Shown one piece after another: positions 1-13,300 of a DNA stretch of 60,000 nt; the stretch's first letter is position 1; the number at the start of each line of letters is the position of its first letter. Both the position numbers and the translations under genes were made by a program. This DNA comes from Membranipora membranacea (lineage: Eukaryota; Bryozoa; Gymnolaemata; Cheilostomatida; Membraniporidae). The notes below the pieces were generated by a model that saw only the letters and a list, made by a program, of their open reading frames with translations, ran no database searches and was not told where the DNA came from. Location of the stretch: assembly GCA_914767715.1 (NCBI GenBank), contig OU612065.1:20958001-21018000 (forward strand). Direction: 5' to 3'.

Positions 1-1303
1 TAATAATATATCCGTAAGTCAAATGAATAGGTGTACTGGAGGGATTTATGCCTAAGGCACTCATGGTGCTACGGCCACTTTAAGAACGGAAAAATTCTCT
101 AGCCTAGTATAAATCCAAAAAACAACAAGATATGTTTTTTTTTATATATAAGAAATTTGCTACCTTAGAGTAGTAAGATTTGTTGTCAGCCAATATTTCT
201 GACTTTAAGCAGGAACTAAGCCTTCAGAGAGCAAGTAAAAAACTAAGCATGGCAAAAGTCACAATGGCAGAGCACACCTTTTAAACAACTGATTCAGATA
301 CAAATCCATATAATGAACTTTCAGATGGAAGTTATTACTAAATCGGCAGCCCAGCTTTGAGTGATACAGCATAAAAATGTGATAAACAAGAATAAGGAAT
401 AACATAATCACTCATACCTTGCTATAACACATCAGTCATTTCTGGTTTCGGTCAGCGACAATATTCTGGTACTTGTCTCCGTTCAGAAAATAGTTAAGCA
501 AATAGTTTGAGCTGTTCAACCACTGTCACAAGTGAGTGTAATGATTCAATTTGAATATGGTTCATATATTTATGACCATGTTTCACTAAGTGATAAACAG
601 AGCAGCAATCTATTGATTTTTCCCCTTGTCTCCATACACATAATTATTTCTGTTGCCTTGAATTTTCTGTCAGCGCTGTATTATGAGAATTTGTAGCAGG
701 CGAAGTCCCCATTAGTAACACAAAGGCAGTGAAGCAGTACAGTTGATTGGGTTATTAACCCTAAAGGAAAGTGACGCATGAATTTTAACCCACATGAAGC
801 CCTAGATAAAGGACATAGATTCCGGCGCAGTTCAATCTGGTCTGAAAATAGAAAACTTTCCAAGCTCAAGGGGTAGCAAAGCAAATCATAGCTAATATGC
901 CGGATCTTCTATGAATATTAACAATATTTATAATCAATGATACTGTGTTGAAATTGATAAATTTAATAATTAAAAAAGTTCTAACTCATCAAAAGTAAAT
1001 CTGATCATAGCGTGTACTGAACTAGCCCGTTTTGACAAGCATTGTCAAGACGGGCCGGTACTAACCAAAGGAAAAAAATATGCCCATCATATAGATGTAC
1101 ATGTATGTACATTTAAATTAAGAAATTTTAAGTTATTTCGATAACTGTCCGGTACAAGTTCCACTATAGAAGAAATGCTCATACATCAGTGCTTGGCAAC
1201 ATCTCATACATCTGGATTGAAAAGCTGTCAATGTTTCACTATGAAGGTCTCTTAGCGTAACGCCACGTGGTTTGGGTTCTGGAAATTAGCCATCTTGTAA
1301 GCG
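1..1303. other. Region downstream of MYSM1, no gene seen
   Basis: AT-rich sequence with stop codons in all frames and no recognisable protein. Part of it is probably the 3' untranslated region of the minus-strand MYSM1 gene, whose stop codon is at 1304-1306. A small inverted repeat at 1025-1055 (13-bp stem, one G-U pair, 5-nt loop) would lie about 250 nt after that stop in the transcript. I do not assign it a function. Confidence 0.6.
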
Positions 1304-4300
1304 TCAATTAGATTTTTCACTCTCATGGCTGCTTATGATAAATCTTAAATCTTCCAGGAGAAGCTTGATGTCTACTTGAGTACTGTCGCATGTATTCAGA
1401 TAGCCCTCTACTGAAAGTAGCATCTGTAATATAAATGAAAAATTTCTTACTCTAAATTACTAACAAATACTAATAATAACAAAGAACAACAATATGGATC
1501 TTGTGTCAATCAAGGATTTTGATGACGATGGCGCTCATCATTTTGCCCTTTTCCAGCAAAAAACATACACACTTACATAAAAGTACAACCAGAGATTTCA
1601 TATAACAATGTTATTATTATCTTTATTACGCAGTACACATGACATTAAAGCTTCATATACCCAAACAACTATGTCCTTTGGATCGTTCTTGTGGCCAAAT
1701 ATAGATTAAGAGCACGATTTAAATTGTGCTGGGATAGCTGGTCGTAGTATTCCATTAGTAATCACGCTCCCCACCCAAGAAACAAAATTGAAAAGTGGAG
1801 ATACACTTTACTAGATCTGTTGGAATATCATTTATTGGCGATTTATTGGACTGACAGCAATGAATAAGGTTTGTAAAATGGCAGGAATCTAAAATTTAAA
1901 TTGAAAATAATGATTTTATTCTTATGACTACTGCCATCAATTATTATCTTGTATAATAATGCTGTGCTACAAGTCAGACTGATGCAACAACTTTGGAGAT
2001 CTTCCTGAAGTATTATTGCATCTAAACAATGAGGGAGTTTATTGGTCTACATAAAACGTAATGCTTTGGAATGATTTTATTGCATCATTTTAGAAACTCC
2101 AAATAAATACTGCAGTTTGACTATATATAATGTAGTCTGTTGATTACATTGTTGCATCATATTAGAAATCACATATATCAGACAACATACATATAAATAT
2201 ATATTTATATATATTATTTATATATATAGCTTCCCACACAAGGAACCAGTAAACAGGTTCAACCTCGAGTGTAGACTATAAGACTATATTTAAATGGAGC
2301 GAAGTATCTATAGTAAATCTATTTTTATCAATTTTTCTTATTGCTAGGGTCTAGGTTTGATTGCTTACTAACATGAAATCAATTAAAATATGTGTTAGAA
2401 TCCTACACCTCATATCCCATGGGATCCAGGAACGACAACTCTCGCCGAGCTGATATCTGATCATAAGTTTTTGGTGGTCAAAGAAAGACCTATGATGCAA
2501 GACACAATCTAGATAGACGCAAGTTGGATCTAAAGAGACAATTCCCTCCGTGAGACAGATCGATCTGAGAGACAAGTTAGATCTATTAGATCGATCTGAG
2601 AGACAAATTGATGCTGGCATGAATTTGCTCTGCATCTCAAATCAAAAATAAAGATGAACATATTTTGTAAAGGAAACCGACGGAACCTTTCATCTATGGT
2701 TGCTGTGAAGTTTACAGTTGCAGTTACTACTTGCATATTCAAAACAACTCAATACCATCCAATTCAAATCATGAGACAATTATTCAAGAGATGACTTCAA
2801 AGTCAGGAGTGGCTTGTCCTTGGCAATGACAAGCCTTGTTAGTGAACGCTGTTCAAAATCATTCCATTTTTAATTTCCGGCAAACACTCATCAAGCCTCT
2901 TGTGTCATATTGATGTTTAGCTTTGTCAATAGGCAGCTATAGAGTTCTATCAGAGGTCATAACTAATACGCTGCCTTGACTAAGTAGTTTCGTGAGCATC
3001 TTTGATTTAGCTTTCTAACAATCATGCGACTTGTTTTGCTGTCCATGTAGAATTAAAAGTCATTGACGGCGTTGGCACAATTTACACATCCAACTTTCGA
3101 TTGCGAAAACACCCATGTTCATTTGGAATCATAATAAACAGATTATCATGTAGGTGCCTGAAGCTCACCCTTGCACAGGGAATGTGATATGCGGCTCTGT
3201 TTTGATTTCATCAGAAGGTAGAATGTGACTAGGATCATGTCGAAGTTACAATTTGTCATAATCATCCTATAGCACGGCCCTCGCATCTGATAAATGCTCA
3301 GACGTAATTGAGACATCTCCACCCTCACTCTTTTTGACATGACAGTAGATTTCCCAAGTTTTTCCACATGTGAATATCTAGTATCTAATGTGTATTTTTT
3401 TGTTATTACAATGTCACTTTCTTTTGTATAGACGAGGTATTAGTCTTTGAGATCTCCCTAGGGTATGTTAATTAGTAGTGTTTTTATTTGAGGCTGCAAT
3501 ATACATCTTGTTTAGACAACACTTTTTCTGCCAGGTGGGAGTTGCTTAGCTATTACGTAATAATAACACCGAGAAAATGATCTCCACCATGAGAAAACTT
3601 GCTGAGATTCAATATCTGTAAATGTAATAGGGGCAGCTATTATATTTACATAAAATATGCATTTTGTTTAGACGACACTTTTTCTCCCAGGTGGGAGTTG
3701 CTTAGTTATAACGTAATATTATATTTACCTTATCCAGTGAGGTGAGTTCGCTGGTGCTGCGATAAGTATCCAGCAGGTCAACTGTATGCGGATAATCTCT
3801 ATACATATCCAGTAACCTGCTAACCTTCTGAATAAGGCCACCGATGTCTTCACTGGATATAGTCGTCTCCACCTTGTGATCAAATTTAAATGGCGTTTCT
3901 AAAACAGAGTAGTGGTTATCACTAAGTGATAATAAAGCCTATTATCAAATATTGAATTTATGAAATTTTATATGTATAAATTATGAATTATGATATATTT
4001 TTCATGACCATGACCAGTGCTCACTCATCCTGCGCCCTGACTATGAATTCACAGGTTCAGAAAGAACAAAATTTTATCGTTAGTGGAATTAGTATTTAGC
4101 AAGATTTCTTATCCTTACAATATCACCCTTTTTTCTTGGCAGGGATTATTATTAGAATCGATCTCTTTTAAAATACTTATTATCTTCATCATCTTTTGAT
4201 AAATATCAACTATGATAAACTAGATTCAGGTTGTCAAAGATTTGTAAAAAATCAGGGTATCATGTTGCTGGTTCAAGGCAAGATATTATGGATGAAGTTA

Positions 4301-7300
4301 TGTTAGCTTGTGTTCATAGACTGACTCTCTACTGAACTTGAGGGGAGGAGGGGTAGGAGCCAAAATATGATCTATCATCTAGTGCCATCTGAAAAATACA
4401 TCTTTATTGACCTTCATCATAAGTGATTATAGTTACGGGGGGGGGGGGGGGGGCTTGGTTAGAGCAGGGCCTTGTCTCAGTTGGAGGAGTTCTTTTTTTG
4501 CTGAGTGGATTATTTTGTGTCCATCGTGCATTCGGCTTCAAGTATGGAAGATGTAGGAGCAGTGGTATAAAATCAATCATGTCTCTGATAAATTGAGAGT
4601 GACCTCATGTCCATACTTTAAATATAGTTTCAGAGTTATAGTATGTGAACGAATGTATGTAGGCCATGTCATGTTGTTTTGGCCGGGGGATTGCCGAACA
4701 CCACTGACATAACCTTTACTAAACATAGCATCATCAATGGTTCAAAGGAGGACGCAATGATTTGATCAACAATATAGATTAAAGATAATTCTGTGCACAG
4801 GAGTCATGTTTGCTGTTGCATAAATCACAGCATGCAGATTGCGACAACATCACAGCCAATAACGATGATCACCCGATAAACATTCTTTCCTTTGCATTGA
4901 CGTAATACATCAGGTTGAATTGACCAGAGGAATACATTGAGTTATTGGCCATGTTTCTGACCGTTCAGTTACTAAAATTTATTTTAAACCTGTGGAAAAA
5001 GTGATGATTTGCTAAGATTGAATAGTGTATTTATCAAGGCGATGAATGGCGTTGGTTGTGTTAAATAGATCTCGCCAAGGTTGATAAATCCCCACTACAC
5101 GTTGCTGGGAGATCGGAGTAGGCCCCCCAGACAGCACTTAGCTCATTGTGTCTGTAACCACTTATTGCAAACCAGCTGTACAATGTGCCGTGGTATGCGA
5201 TGCACATCGCTGTATTTTGAATCCTTCACAAACACTGGACCATTAATAAATAATTCGTTTACGATAGAAGTTAAAACTCACTATGATGTTTAATATTAGC
5301 TGAGCTGACTCTCGTTCCTATAGTGAAGCACCTAATCTCCGAGTTAGGTTCTGTGTTGGTGATATTATACGGGCTGATTATAACACCAAGAAAATGATCA
5401 CCGCCCTGAGAAAACCACTTCTGGAAAACTTGCTGAGATTCAATATCTATAAATACAATATGATATAATAATATAATATAAATATAATAGGGGGCAAAAA
5501 GAGCGAGGGCCTGATCTATTTACTTTGGAGTGTAGAGCATATTAAGCAACACTCCAATTTTTGAATGTGATGCACAGCAAATTATCTGATACAAAACTGT
5601 GTGGTTTTACCCAACTTGACCAACTACCTAATCATGAAGTTCCACCAGGGCTACACAAAAATGAACTACGGTACTGTCATCAACAGTCACAATGTTGAAA
5701 ATATCTAAATATAAGTTGCCACGCTTTCATGGAAATAAACTGCAAGGGAAGCCCCCCAAGCAGCATGACGCAAATATTAAATGAAAGCAAAGCATTTGTG
5801 TCACGTTTCACACATCATATCTTACTAAATAATCTAATCGGACTTGAATCTGCTTGAGACTTGATCATGGATCATGAGGAATAGATCTTCAGTTCTAGCC
5901 TGGTTCAGGCTCCTAACACATACATGGAAAGGTCCATAAACTTGTCACACATACGTTGCAAAAGTACAGACATATTTAGAAAGCAAGCGTCCAAAACAAA
6001 AGTAATACGCTATTAAAGTAAATATTGCTTTGACATTTAAGAGTGATGTTCTACGTGGGCAGCTAACCTTGCTGTGAGGGATCAGGTACGAATGTGGGAT
6101 GAGAGTGGTACCATCCAACTACCTGCAGTCCAGACTCCTGTATCAAAACACCGGCTTCCGTCTGTGAAACTACAAAGAAAATTGATCAGAGATGTCAAGG
6201 AGACGAAAGGTAGAGTAGTAATCTCATATTTATCTTGAAATTGTAATAGAGGAGTCTTGAATTAGACTTTTGTGTCGCCGTCTTGGTGTCTTGAAATACA
6301 GTGCAGTTCAGTTAATTGAAAAATTTGCCCTAAATAAGCAGAGTCTGAACTAGGTGACATAAGAATGCATTAAGATCTGGATGGACTAATTTTCATTGTC
6401 TGAATTAGCAGGAGTTCTGAATTATAAAGTCTGAATTAAGAGGAGTACCCTGTAAATAGCTGTTAAACTCTTTTATCATCAAAATTTCTTGCCATGAAGA
6501 CAGGATGAAGAGAGAAACAACAAGGAGACCCACGGCTACTCTTTGGATGCCAATAATGGGGCTCTGACTCAACAATATCACTGCTCTATTGAACAGAAGC
6601 TTAGGGATTTCAATTAAAAACATGCTGGTAAATTTAATAGCTTAGAAAAATCAATATAGCAATGATGTTGGGTGATGACAAAAAGACAAACACATAATAC
6701 CTGTGACAACAATTTCAGTGTCAGGTTATATGAGGTGGTAAGCCCACTGTTTAATAATGGATGTTGTTTTCATTTTTATTTCCTTCAAGCTAAAACAAAC
6801 CTGTTGCAATCGGAAGCTGAATTAATCCTCTACATCTATAATGTGGTACTATCGACCATGTGATTCATAAGCAAGATATGCTTGTTCTGTTTCAATTTCA
6901 TCACAGAAGTTAAATTTCTGGAAACTAAGATATGTATCGGAGTTGTGGTGATGAGGCCCACATGCACAGTGTACAATGAATGTACAGTGCGTTTCATTTA
7001 CTAAAGCATTGTATTTAATTATCTGATTGCATCGTTATTGGAGCCTACAATTTTGTCTCTGTCTTTACTCATGTTCTCATTTAATCAGGTGCAAAAGCAA
7101 TGCTGTTTGTAGAAGCTATGCAGTAGGCACATAGACCTTCATCATTAAAAATTGAAGAGAAACTTTATAGAAGAATTTATGTTGGCAGTTCAAAACCATT
7201 GTAACAAATTTGAAATCTAGAGTTTGTGACTTAATGCCCTTTAAAGTAACTCCCCGCTGGCCTACTAATGAACTACTTACCAGGGTCCATATCACAATGT

Positions 7301-10300
7301 AATGATGTGGATTTAGACGAGCACGGTTCAGCTCTGAGCACTCGCATACAACCAGCGTCTTTGTCGTATTTACCGCCGAGCAGACCGATAACTTCAGTCT
7401 TACACAGGTGAGCGTGAATGTCCATAATTGCTGCCGCTGACGACTCCAGTATCACCTGGTACGGGCAGCCCTGAGAAAAAGAGACGGTAATTACTGAGTC
7501 ATGTGAAATGAAGGTGATAAGACGTCTAACTGAGATTTCCTCATCAATGATGGAATCAATGTGAAGGCGAAAGGTAGGAGGGAAGCTGGCTCACATGGTG
7601 TCAAAATACAATCGTCATGCGACCCACTGCATGGTGACAAGTCTTGTGTTAGCCAGTACAGCTCTAGTTTGGGTATTAATGAAAATCAACAAGACTATTA
7701 GTATGTAGGTATAATAAGCTGTTTTAAAGGTCTCAAAGCTAGGTTGACACAAGGAGATTACAGTCATAGTAGTACATTGCTGATCAAGTTTCATAACTGC
7801 TAGCATAGTGAAGTGTGAAATATTGATGAATGTGCATAGACAATTAATGTTTGCTAATGAGAGTATGGCCGACATGCAATAATCAATGTCTAATTACTAT
7901 ATTTGTCTGTTAGATTATACTTTATCTTGTAATTATAGACACATTTACAATCACCTTCGCTTGGGCAGACAACTGAAGATGACCAATGACTGTCAATTTA
8001 CGTAACTTCCCAAGTTCATTTAACACACTTAGTGCTCTCTGTGAGCTAAGGAGCAAAGTTCTACTAGAGGCTATGGATTATCTATAGTCTCTGGTTCTAC
8101 AGTATGGTTGGAATAAAAGTAGTTCAATGCGCTGCTAGATGTAAAGGTACATGTGACTTCCAGCTCCGAAATCATACAGATGTAGTTATCGAGGGTTTAT
8201 TGACCTCAGGTACACAAGAAAGAATCCTGTTATTACTAAGACATATTTTCCCATAATGCATCTGTACCTAACAAGTTGAAAGTTTAGTTTTCAGATGGAA
8301 AGCTGTCAGACTGATCCTCTTGTGGGCACTAAGTATTAGTGTTTGGGCTATTTTGCACAGATCAGGTGTGTATTACAAGACTACATTACCCGCCAAAACA
8401 CACATAACATAACATAGGAGTTGCCCTCTCTCTCCTCTGGCAAGATAACTCTTGATGCATGTTATAAAACTGTGCTGAGGAGTTTTTTCTCTATCCTTTA
8501 TTTCGCATGGGCACAACTTCATTCTGAAAGCGTTAAAAAAAAGATCAAGCCACTTACAGCTTTGCTGTTGACAAAGTCCTGACAGCTGATGAGAGTAAAG
8601 CTATCCAGAGCATGTCTCGTTGTGTTATTATGTTTGGAACTTTTGGACGGAGGCAGAGGAGCTTCATCATCAGACGCATGCTACAAAACAAATATAAAGC
8701 TAGACATGTGGGAGGGTGGGTAGACACCCTGATAGGATAAAACATAGAAAACACTAACATTACGTAAATGAATAAACCTTTTCATATGCCCAAATGCACC
8801 ATTTGTTCAGAGAGAATCTTAGACATCTTAGAGAATACATATGAAAGGACTTTGATGAGTAGTTTATATACATATTTATAAGAGCAAAAATTCACATTTG
8901 GCTCAGGCCAGAAATAGTGAAACTTTTGACTAGTTGACACTTTTCAAACTTTGGGTAACAAAACTTGTGCTAGCTAACATTAAGTTATCCCAGAAGTCCC
9001 GAACCAGACACTAGCTAATATTTACTCACAGTGGATGATAGAAAATCAGAACATTTATTCAGCTTAGAACAGTTATTACCTTGACAGTGGTGCCCTGATT
9101 TAGAGCAGCTTTCATAGCAGGTTTCCGCTTTCTCTTCTACAAATAGAAATAATCATAATTTCAGGTACAAACAAAATCAAGAATGTCAAACTATAGCATA
9201 TTACTGGCACGGTATGGATGGCCTGACATAATATTTACATAAACCATCACAGTAGTTTTACATTTACATCGCATTATTGGTAAATTTACAGATCATTGCA
9301 ATGGCTGGCTTAGGCAACAGGATGGTTAGCACGTAACTACTCTACTACCGAATCATTGCATACAGATGAAAACATATAACACAATGATGCCATCAGGTGT
9401 GTCTTCAAGTATGCAGCTCATGATGAATGCAAGGAGTTGCAACTCATTGGTGAGACTGTAAGATTATTAGAATTGCATGAATTCACAATGCAGCCGTAAA
9501 AGAGATAAGAATCGTCAGTGTAAGGATAAGTACAGAGTAATGTGATGCTGGGTTGTTTGCTTCTGTCTTTGATCGTGGAAGTAGAGCCATTCTCTGGTAA
9601 ACTGCTTCATCTATAATAAAGTAAAAGACAATTAACAGAACTTACCCGCCTTTTAGCCCCAGGTTTGAGACGGCCCAAAGTCCCACCCAGTGCGGCACTT
9701 CTAAGAGCTTCATCACACTGTTGTATTACATCATCGATACCAGCGAGTGAAAGGTTATATGATTCTGTGCAGTCACTTCTGGATGATAATTCAGACTCTA
9801 TGTAATCCCCACTAGCGGGTACATTAGGTTTCACTGTTGTCTCTAGTGTTGTGTTTTTTTCCTCAAGAGTTACAACTGAGTCAAAAACTTTCCAAAGTCT
9901 TTGCAACATTTTAGGTTTATTTATTTATGTAGACTACTCAGCAAACTTTGTGAACAACACAACAAAGAACAAAACTTTTGCAACTTTATGCCACCGTCAG
10001 GCAATACAATAGGAAATATATGAATTGGCTTCATACTAAACAAAGAATGATGCCAGTCTTATAGGACCAGGTTCTGCTTAGTTAAGGGTCAAGCTATTTC
10101 AGGAACTTTTCCACTCTGTAAAATGGTTAAAGGATGAAACTGTTAGGTTGCAATAATTTTTTTCCTTTTTCTGGAAATTCTTTTAAAATTATCCTTAAAG
10201 TCCAAATGTCATGTGCAAAGCAAATATTTTTAGTTCACATTTCAGTTTAGTTTAAGTTCAAGAGTTTCGAATACTATGGTACTCACTACATCCAAAGTTA

Positions 10301-13300
10301 ATAGCACCGAGCTGCTCGAGGTAGGCGTGTATACGACCGATACAGTTCACATCACCACAGTTCTTCAATCCCTGTCTCACAGATGTCTTTGTTAGGTAAG
10401 TGGGCTTACTAGTTGTCCTGGAATAAAAAAGAAAATTAATATTACAAAAGCAGTGCTTGAAAATTGGTAGATGCATGTGATTGTCATATCACCAAAAATG
10501 GAATGTCTGAAACTATGAAAGGTATACATTGCTCATATTGAATAGAAAACCTGTTCGATAAATTTTATAATAATATGAATCGTTTGCAATAAATACCTCT
10601 TCCAATGTTTTTGTGTGGGAAATAATACATTATGCAAATCTATGTTGAAAATATTTTCTATTTTAAGCTTTAAATAAACTTGTCTATCAACACTTATCTA
10701 GGTAGCTAGACATACGCCTACACACATTTCGATACTAATTATAACAAGCACTTACCATTGGTCCAACAAGTAGTTCCTTATCTTGAGATATCGCTGAGGT
10801 GTTTTATTAGATCTATTTTCAAAGAACTCAAAATGTACTTTTTTCTCCAAATCGGTTATAGCGTCTCTGTCGACTTTAGTTTCACAAGTAGGAGCTGGCA
10901 TTGGGACTATCTCACCATTGCAGTTTAACACACCAAACTCAGCTTTGAATCTATGTACTGAGTGGCGTATTTCCTGTACGGAAGTGTGCCCCTCATCAGC
11001 AGCGTCAGTAGCCACATCATTATTGCTCTCAGATGCTATGTGAGTGGGCCCTGTGATAATACTGTTCATTGGTGACTCAGTTCCGGGCGATAAAACCTTT
11101 TCATCCATTGCTGAGTCATCAACCAGAATCTCTGAATCATCATTATTTAGCTCATTGTCATCAGATTGAGTTAATATTTTAGTAGAGTTATTGTCAGGCG
11201 CGGTAGCAGTTTGTTCATGATTATCGATAACATCATCCTCTGGAAGGACAGCCCTGAATGTGTCCTCACTGATGAGATTGGATATGGCACATGAAGGGAT
11301 AAATCCCTCATCTTCTGACAGCACTCCGATGTCACTCAATGCTACAAAAAGAAATTGTTGGACAATTTCTATGATTGAATACTTAGGTACAATGACCTGG
11401 TTTGACAAATTATATGATAGAAAACACAAGCAAATTTACTATATATAACATATCAATACTTTATAAATAAATATTCATGTTTATGGGTAAAATGATTATT
11501 CTTTTATTATCTTTACTATTATGTGATAGACATTTATCTTTTAACTACAACTTAATTTGATGGTTTTCAATCATTAATTCAATATCAAACTCACCAGTTA
11601 ACTTTTCCAGTTTTATAGGTGATTTATCAGCATTGTGGAGTTCACAAGAAGTTTCTTTCAGTGTATAATCTCTCTCTGATAGAGCCAAGTCTCTGATAGC
11701 TCTAGTCTTAGCCTTAGATGATGCATCCAGGGAACTATTCATCAAGTTTGTATTCTTTGCTTCAACATCAATGACTAGTCTGCTAAAAAGATTTCAAACT
11801 GTTAATGGCATGCTGAGATTTGTGAAGATTGAATAAAAGTGATTGATGAAATTGCATTACTTCATAGTTTTAGTGCTATACTTTGTAAGAAGTCACTTTC
11901 TTTCTTCCAAAATATACAACAAAGACCTGTTAGACTGGGATTATAAGCTATACTTCTCCCGTCATGCGGCAAGTGTCTGGGGGCTCATGCTTGAGCACAA
12001 TATTACGTATTGGTCCCGCAAGGCAAACGCATTAGCTAGACTGAATCTTTTACAGTGAACCACTGAATTAGATTCTTCTCTTAGAATGGAAATAGTATCA
12101 TGGCGTTATAGGGTTAGGACACTAAACACAGGGACCCATCTGACTGTTATCTGACTGGCTGTCCCTAGTAGCAAGAATAATTAGCCTGAGAAATTGTCTT
12201 GTTTACAAAATTGCAAACAGTAATTATACTCCATACAGTGTCGATGATTAGGGCATTTCTAGATTGCTACTAGGGACTGGCTATTTTTGCAAGCCCTTTG
12301 TTTTGCAAAAGAAAGCTAATGATGCTATTCCAGATATGGAATTCGATGCAGTGAACCAATAGCGGAGAAAGAAGTTGTCTTCTTCTCAGCAATATCTACA
12401 TAGAGCGGACAACTTCTTAGAATATCAGACATGTTTGTATAACCAGGGAGGGTGGATGGGATAGAGGGTAAATCCCAACCTCTACGGTAAAATAAATCAA
12501 CAGAAGATTAGTTACTATTTGGAGTTACCTTGTGTCTTCCTCTGACAATGAATCATCAGGAATATGATCTTCAGCTAAGTCAGATATTTCGCCATCATCC
12601 GATGAATCGTTGAGAATATCGACGTCTTCATCAGTTTCCTCGTCCATGATGAGCTGTACCTGGTGCAGGTCTGACTTATGTGTCGCTGAGAGGCTGAGTA
12701 ATGATTTCTGTGTGTCAGTATTAACAGGGGGTGGAAGATGAGCCGTTGTCTTTTTCTTCCTTCAAATAAGAATAATAACTCATGAAGTTATTTCCAAGAT
12801 TGTCTCAAATAATAAGGCGGTGTAAAAACTGTTAGACAAATTTTGAAATTAGCAACTCAAACAATCAACTTCTAGTGTAGGCTACAGGTTTGCCTCATCA
12901 TGATGAAACTTTCCATAAAACCTCAACCTACTTTTTTGGTGACTTGGCAAGTACACTCTGTGGTTTTGCTTCCCGCTTCTGTAAATATATATAAGTAGAA
13001 TTAATAAGATGCAGGTTATTTGGAGGAAGTTTGTTTTACTTTTTGTCTGATTAATCATTTATACAACACTGTATATATGGTTGCATGAACTTACCTTAAA
13101 ATACTGCATACCAAAGCTTTTGACCTGAGCTACTGTCTTGTGAGGTAATAACTCCTGAATATCTCTCCAAGACTTTCCATATACTTCCTAAAATTAAATC
13201 ATTATATATGGCAGAGTGAAGAGAAAAGTTTACTAACTGATAATAGGACATCCCACAATATGTTATACTAGAATTCCTAGTTTGTTCAGTTCAATAATAA

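Noticed and set aside
4321-4440. Minus-strand acceptor TTTTTCAG followed by a frame starting with Asp, candidate for the missing MYSM1 exon
   Set aside because: A stop codon appears after four residues in the required phase, and the sequence does not resemble the MPN core.
5081-5293. 70-codon ORF on the plus strand and a comparable open stretch on the minus strand
   Set aside because: Neither translation resembles a known domain, no splice-consistent continuation is visible, and it lies inside a MYSM1 intron.
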